64,000 nt of DNA from CAZNYN01 sp964422205. Lineage in GTDB: Bacteria; Synergistota; Synergistia; Synergistales; Synergistaceae. Location of the stretch: contig CAYRAI010000001.1 of the NCBI GenBank assembly GCA_964422205.1, positions 1 through 64,000 of the forward strand, given 5' to 3'. The notes below the pieces were generated by a model. It was given only the letters and a program-made list of their open reading frames with translations. It was not told where the DNA came from and did no database searches. How positions within the stretch are numbered: position 1 is the stretch's first letter; each line of letters begins with the position of its first letter. Below are positions 61,831 through 64,000 of this stretch, one piece after another. Both the position numbers and the translations under genes were made by a program.

Positions 61831-62971
61831 TGTCATTACCTCCGAGATTCCAGATATTCCAAGCATCGGCAAGGAAATTTGTTTCAGTGTCCTTATTCTC
61901 TGATGCTCCGTACAAAGAGCCCAGCATAAGGGAAAGTTCTGTCCAACCGTAATTATTGTAGTGAGCTATTCTTATTATTTTACCTTTTAGAGCATCTTGT
62001 CCTCCAGCAGTGTCAACTCCCATAGAGGATAGATTTTCGCGCAGTTTTTCCATGTCGTATGAGCCTCCGAAAGACGTGACTCCGGGAGAGCGGTAATATT
62101 CATCTTGTACCAGTAGCTTAAAGCCTAAGGCTGATATCCCAGAGGCAAGAGCGCGGGCAAATCTCTTATGAGACTCAAACCAAACATCAAGACCTTTCTC
62201 AAGGATTTCATTCAACGCTTCGTCAAGAGCAAAATATAAGGACACCGGCGGAGTATAGGGGTTTGACGGAGAATCTCCAAGCCAGCTTTTGAGATGCAGC
62301 TTTAAATCATAATAGTAACTAGGACAGTTTTTATTGGCTATATAATTCCATCCTTTTTTAGAAAGCCAAACAAAACTAAGTCCTGGAGGACAGAGAATAC
62401 CTTTTTGAGAGGCAAAAGCCAATCCGTCGACACCCCACTCCTGAGGATAGCACTCTATGGCTCCGACAGAGCTTACGCCGTCCACAAGTATTATCGGCCT
62501 ATTTTCTTTTGGCAGAAGGGAGATTATTTCTTTTATAGGATTTACAACTCCGGTAGAAGTTTCGTTATGAGTTAGCAGCAAAACCTTACATTCAGGGTGC
62601 TCTTTGACAAACGATACAGTCTTATCAATGTCGCAGCCTTCTCCCATAGTGACATCCATGCAAACCGCTTCCGCTCCGGTTCTTTTGGCTATTTCGCGGA
62701 ATCTGTTACCGAAAACACCGCATGAAACAGAGATAAATTTATCTCCCTTTGATAAAAAATTTACCGCAAGACATTCGAGGGCGCCTGTACCTGAAGAGGG
62801 CAATATGATAACCGGAACTTCGCTTTTTAGAAGCAGGCTTAACTTTCTTTCTATCTCTGCAAAAATCTCAGAGAATTCCCTGCACCTATGTCCTATTAAC
62901 GGTTTTGCGGCTGAGTATAATACCCTGTCTGGAAGCTCTACCGGTCCCGGTGTAAATAAATATCTTTTCAC
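61820..62971 (-). CDS. Class V aminotransferase, candidate phosphoserine/serine-pyruvate aminotransferase
   Basis: The 383-residue PLP enzyme of the alanine-glyoxylate/serine-pyruvate group starts RYLFTPGPVELPDRVLYSAA. Lys190 in DGLAFASQKGILCPPGLSFV is the Schiff-base residue. Placed as first gene before serA, it most likely performs the transamination of 3-phosphohydroxypyruvate in place of SerC, as proposed for thermophiles and archaea with the same gene pair. The GTG start (62971) has AAGGGGG upstream. Its transcription is preceded by a Ser-rich leader peptide and terminator. Confidence 0.9.
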   Translation of the reverse strand: MKRYLFTPGPVELPDRVLYSAAKPLIGHRCREFSEIFAEIERKLSLLLKSEVPVIILPSSGTGALECLAVNFLSKGDKFISVSCGVFGNRFREIAKRTGAEAVCMDVTMGEGCDIDKTVSFVKEHPECKVLLLTHNETSTGVVNPIKEIISLLPKENRPIILVDGVSSVGAIECYPQEWGVDGLAFASQKGILCPPGLSFVWLSKKGWNYIANKNCPSYYYDLKLHLKSWLGDSPSNPYTPPVSLYFALDEALNEILEKGLDVWFESHKRFARALASGISALGFKLLVQDEYYRSPGVTSFGGSYDMEKLRENLSSMGVDTAGGQDALKGKIIRIAHYNNYGWTELSLMLGSLYGASENKDTETNFLADAWNIWNLGGNDNER

Positions 62972-62997
62972 TGTAACGACCCCCTTATTAAATTTTA

Positions 62998-63036
62998 AAT
63001 AAAAAAAGAGACTGGAGAAATTTTTCTCCGGTCTCT
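62998..63036 (-). terminator. Attenuator terminator of the serine operon
   Basis: On the minus strand AGAGACCGGAGAAA (63036-63023), 2-nt loop, TTTCTCCAGTCTCT (63020-63007), followed by TTTTTTATTT. The 14-bp stem has one mismatch. It lies inside the leader, 27 nt before the aminotransferase start, so it is a regulatory rather than end-of-operon terminator. Confidence 0.88.
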
Positions 63037-63105
63037 CAGGTATTCCGTTTTATTCTTTAACTGTAATACAAAACTACAACGAAATACACTACGAAACCGG
63101 GAGAA
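63024..63105 (-). promoter_or_regulatory. Predicted antiterminator pairing
   Basis: TTCTCCCGGTTTC (63105-63093), which encodes the last codons of the leader peptide, can pair with GAGACCGGAGAA (63035-63024), the 5' arm of the terminator. This gives 6 + 6 base pairs with one bulged C (63099) and one G-U pair. The two structures exclude each other. A ribosome at the leader stop codon (63091-63089) would cover the first strand. Confidence 0.75.
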
Positions 63106-63190
63106 TATAGCCGGAACCGTCACAAGAGGAGTATTCTGCAGAGCTAGATGACATACAGTAAAGATAACTTGGGACAACAATACTTTTCAT
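63089..63190 (-). CDS. Serine-rich leader peptide (attenuation)
   Basis: This 33-codon ORF starts at ATG 63190 with GGAGG 9 nt upstream. The peptide reads MKSIVVPSYLYCM, SSSSAEYSSCDG, SGYILPVS. Ten of 33 residues are Ser; codons 14-17 are four Ser in a row (TCA TCT AGC TCT) and 21-22 are Ser-Ser. It lies between a strong promoter and the attenuator of the serine operon, on the same strand. A ribosome stalled on the Ser run for want of charged tRNA-Ser would leave the antiterminator strand free. The peptide itself needs no function. Confidence 0.82.
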   Translation of the reverse strand: MKSIVVPSYLYCMSSSSAEYSSCDGSGYILPVS

Positions 63191-63227
63191 TCAGAACCGC
63201 CTCCGTTATTCCATTGAATGGTTAACA

Positions 63228-63256
63228 TATATACACTCGCATCGGGTAATTGTCAA
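63228..63256 (-). promoter_or_regulatory. Promoter of the serine operon
   Basis: On the minus strand TTGACA (63256-63251), exactly 17 nt, TATATA (63233-63228): a near-consensus sigma-70 promoter about 30 nt before the leader-peptide ribosome site. The predicted leader RNA before the attenuator T-run is ~220 nt. Confidence 0.85.
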
Positions 63257-63497
63257 GTACTTTATCGTAATACTTTGCTTGCATGGTATTATCATGTTCA
63301 AATTTTGATTTTTATATTCCGCATAAAAGCCGCAGATTGGCACAGATATCTTTCTGATTGCTGTAAAATATATTTTTCTGATTTACGGCAAATCCTTGCT
63401 TACCATCTGACACAGAATTTTTATTTTATTAACAGCGATTTCTGCTAAAAATTTCCTGTTTTTTACAGGACAAGGATACAATACGGCAATATTATTC
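63257..63497. other. Intergenic region between divergent serine operon and mltG
   Basis: No gene was seen. The only structured item is a small hairpin TCCTG-TTTTTTA-CAGGA near 63451-63467. The region is AT-rich. Confidence 0.5.
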
Positions 63498-63527
63498 TTC
63501 ACACCTCTCTCTCTTTAAATGTATAAT
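63498..63527 (+). promoter_or_regulatory. Promoter of mltG
   Basis: TTCACA (63498-63503), 18-nt spacer, TATAAT (63522-63527), 57 nt upstream of the TTG start. Confidence 0.6.
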
Positions 63528-63584
63528 GCTGAGTGAGAAAAGGACATCATTCTGTCAGGTGCGGATAAGTTAGGGGATAGACGA

Positions 63585-64000
63585 TTGAAAAATGATTTGC
63601 TTCTTAAACTGCCGATAGCTGCGGCCGTTTTGCTTTATATAGTAATATGTTTAGTAATGCCTGCCAAATACGGCGGTTATTTTGCCTTGTCACGGAATAA
63701 AACAGAGGTCGTTATAAATGAAGGAATAAGCGCGCGTGATGCGGCCATAAAGATAGAAGACGCTGGGATTGTTAAAGATTACAAGTCTTTGGTCAAATGG
63801 ATGATAAAATATAATATAGACAGAAACTTAAAACCTGGACTTTACGAACTTGTACCGGGTGATAGTATGTTTGTCGCAAAGCAGATTATGGACGCAAGGC
63901 CTAAGACTATTGAGGTAACAATCATTCCCGGAACAAGGAAGAGCACCCTATCAAAGATGTTCCTGGGCAGGGAAGAGGAGGATCTTCTTGCGGCGGAACT
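63585..64000 (+). CDS. mltG: Endolytic transglycosylase MltG (partial, runs off the window)
   Basis: The first ~138 residues are visible. An N-terminal membrane anchor (LPIAAAVLLYIVICLVM) is followed by the LysM-like domain of MltG/YceG: VVINEGISARDAAIKIEDAG IVKD, LKPGLYELVPGDSMFVAKQI, then VTIIPGTRKSTLSKMF leading into the catalytic part beyond the end. MltG cuts nascent peptidoglycan strands. Start TTG 63585 has AGGGGA about 7 nt upstream. Confidence 0.85.
   Translation, partial: MKNDLLLKLPIAAAVLLYIVICLVMPAKYGGYFALSRNKTEVVINEGISARDAAIKIEDAGIVKDYKSLVKWMIKYNIDRNLKPGLYELVPGDSMFVAKQIMDARPKTIEVTIIPGTRKSTLSKMFLGREEEDLLAAE

Noticed and set aside
62995..63180. 61-codon minus-strand ORF in the serine leader
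   Set aside because: It is out of frame with the Ser-rich leader, has no ribosome site and runs through the terminator; it is a shadow of the leader sequence.
62998..63256. T-box riboswitch for serine
   Set aside because: No specifier-loop/AGGGTGG or TGGNACCGCG elements could be found; the leader-peptide model explains the region better.
1..64000. CRISPR array or cas genes
   Set aside because: No regularly spaced direct repeats of 24-40 nt and no Cas motifs were found on reading the window.

Overview
The window is a chromosomal segment from an anaerobic, amino-acid-fermenting, diderm bacterium, most likely a member of the Synergistota (Cloacibacillus/Synergistes-like). Evidence for this: two genes end in the glycine-glycine-cysteine plus hydrophobic helix plus Arg/Lys tail that matches the Synerg-CTERM sorting signal (5793-7251); there is an RND efflux pump with an outer-membrane channel; and the metabolic genes include histidine ammonia-lyase, imidazolonepropionase, arginine deiminase and ornithine carbamoyltransferase. 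The genome uses TTG starts often (tig, murA, rseP, nadE, yebC, ruvC, mltG).

Layout. Bases 1-12100 are an accessory, decayed region: fragments of RhuM-like, GNAT, IS3 and DUF3574 genes, two Synerg-CTERM surface genes truncated head to head at about 6110, scattered single genes (free-Met-R-sulfoxide reductase, flavodoxin-like reductase, MFS exporter, an orphan carrier protein) and an intact three-gene operon of unassigned function at 7516-10356. That operon encodes a degenerate VirD4/TraG-like protein, a ClpA/B-D1-like AAA+ ATPase and a helical protein. Bases 12219-18136 are a complete RND tripartite pump operon, followed by tRNA-Gly(CCC). Bases 18300-22600 are another scrapyard: a frameshifted YafQ-type toxin with an intact antitoxin, a broken IS3-family element, and remnants of a large phage-type polyvalent protein.

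From 22608 to the end the window is dense housekeeping DNA. It runs tig-clpP-clpX-lon-engB (protein quality control), valS-folC-pgeF, a GnnA-like sugar dehydrogenase, meaB, an rpiB-upp fusion, a WecA/TagO-like transferase, wecB, murA, a P-loop/Asp23 fusion, udg, then uppS-cdsA-dxr-rseP-ispG (isoprenoid, phospholipid and envelope supply). After these come arcA-arcB, nadE, yebC-ruvCAB, a DUF2905 protein, a SpoIID-like protein, queA and a glutaredoxin-like protein. Reading leftwards on the minus strand are hutH and hutI and, upstream of them, a phosphoserine-pathway operon (class V aminotransferase, serA, histidine-type phosphatase). The last gene is a partial mltG.

The most striking signal is upstream of the serine operon. 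A strong promoter drives a ~190-nt leader carrying an unlisted 33-codon ORF with ten serine codons, including four in a row. It is followed by mutually exclusive antiterminator and terminator hairpins. This is the architecture of ribosome-mediated transcription attenuation sensing charged tRNA-Ser. The second candidate for a new system is the three-gene AAA+ operon at 7516-10356. All functional calls come from reading the sequence by eye; no database search was run.
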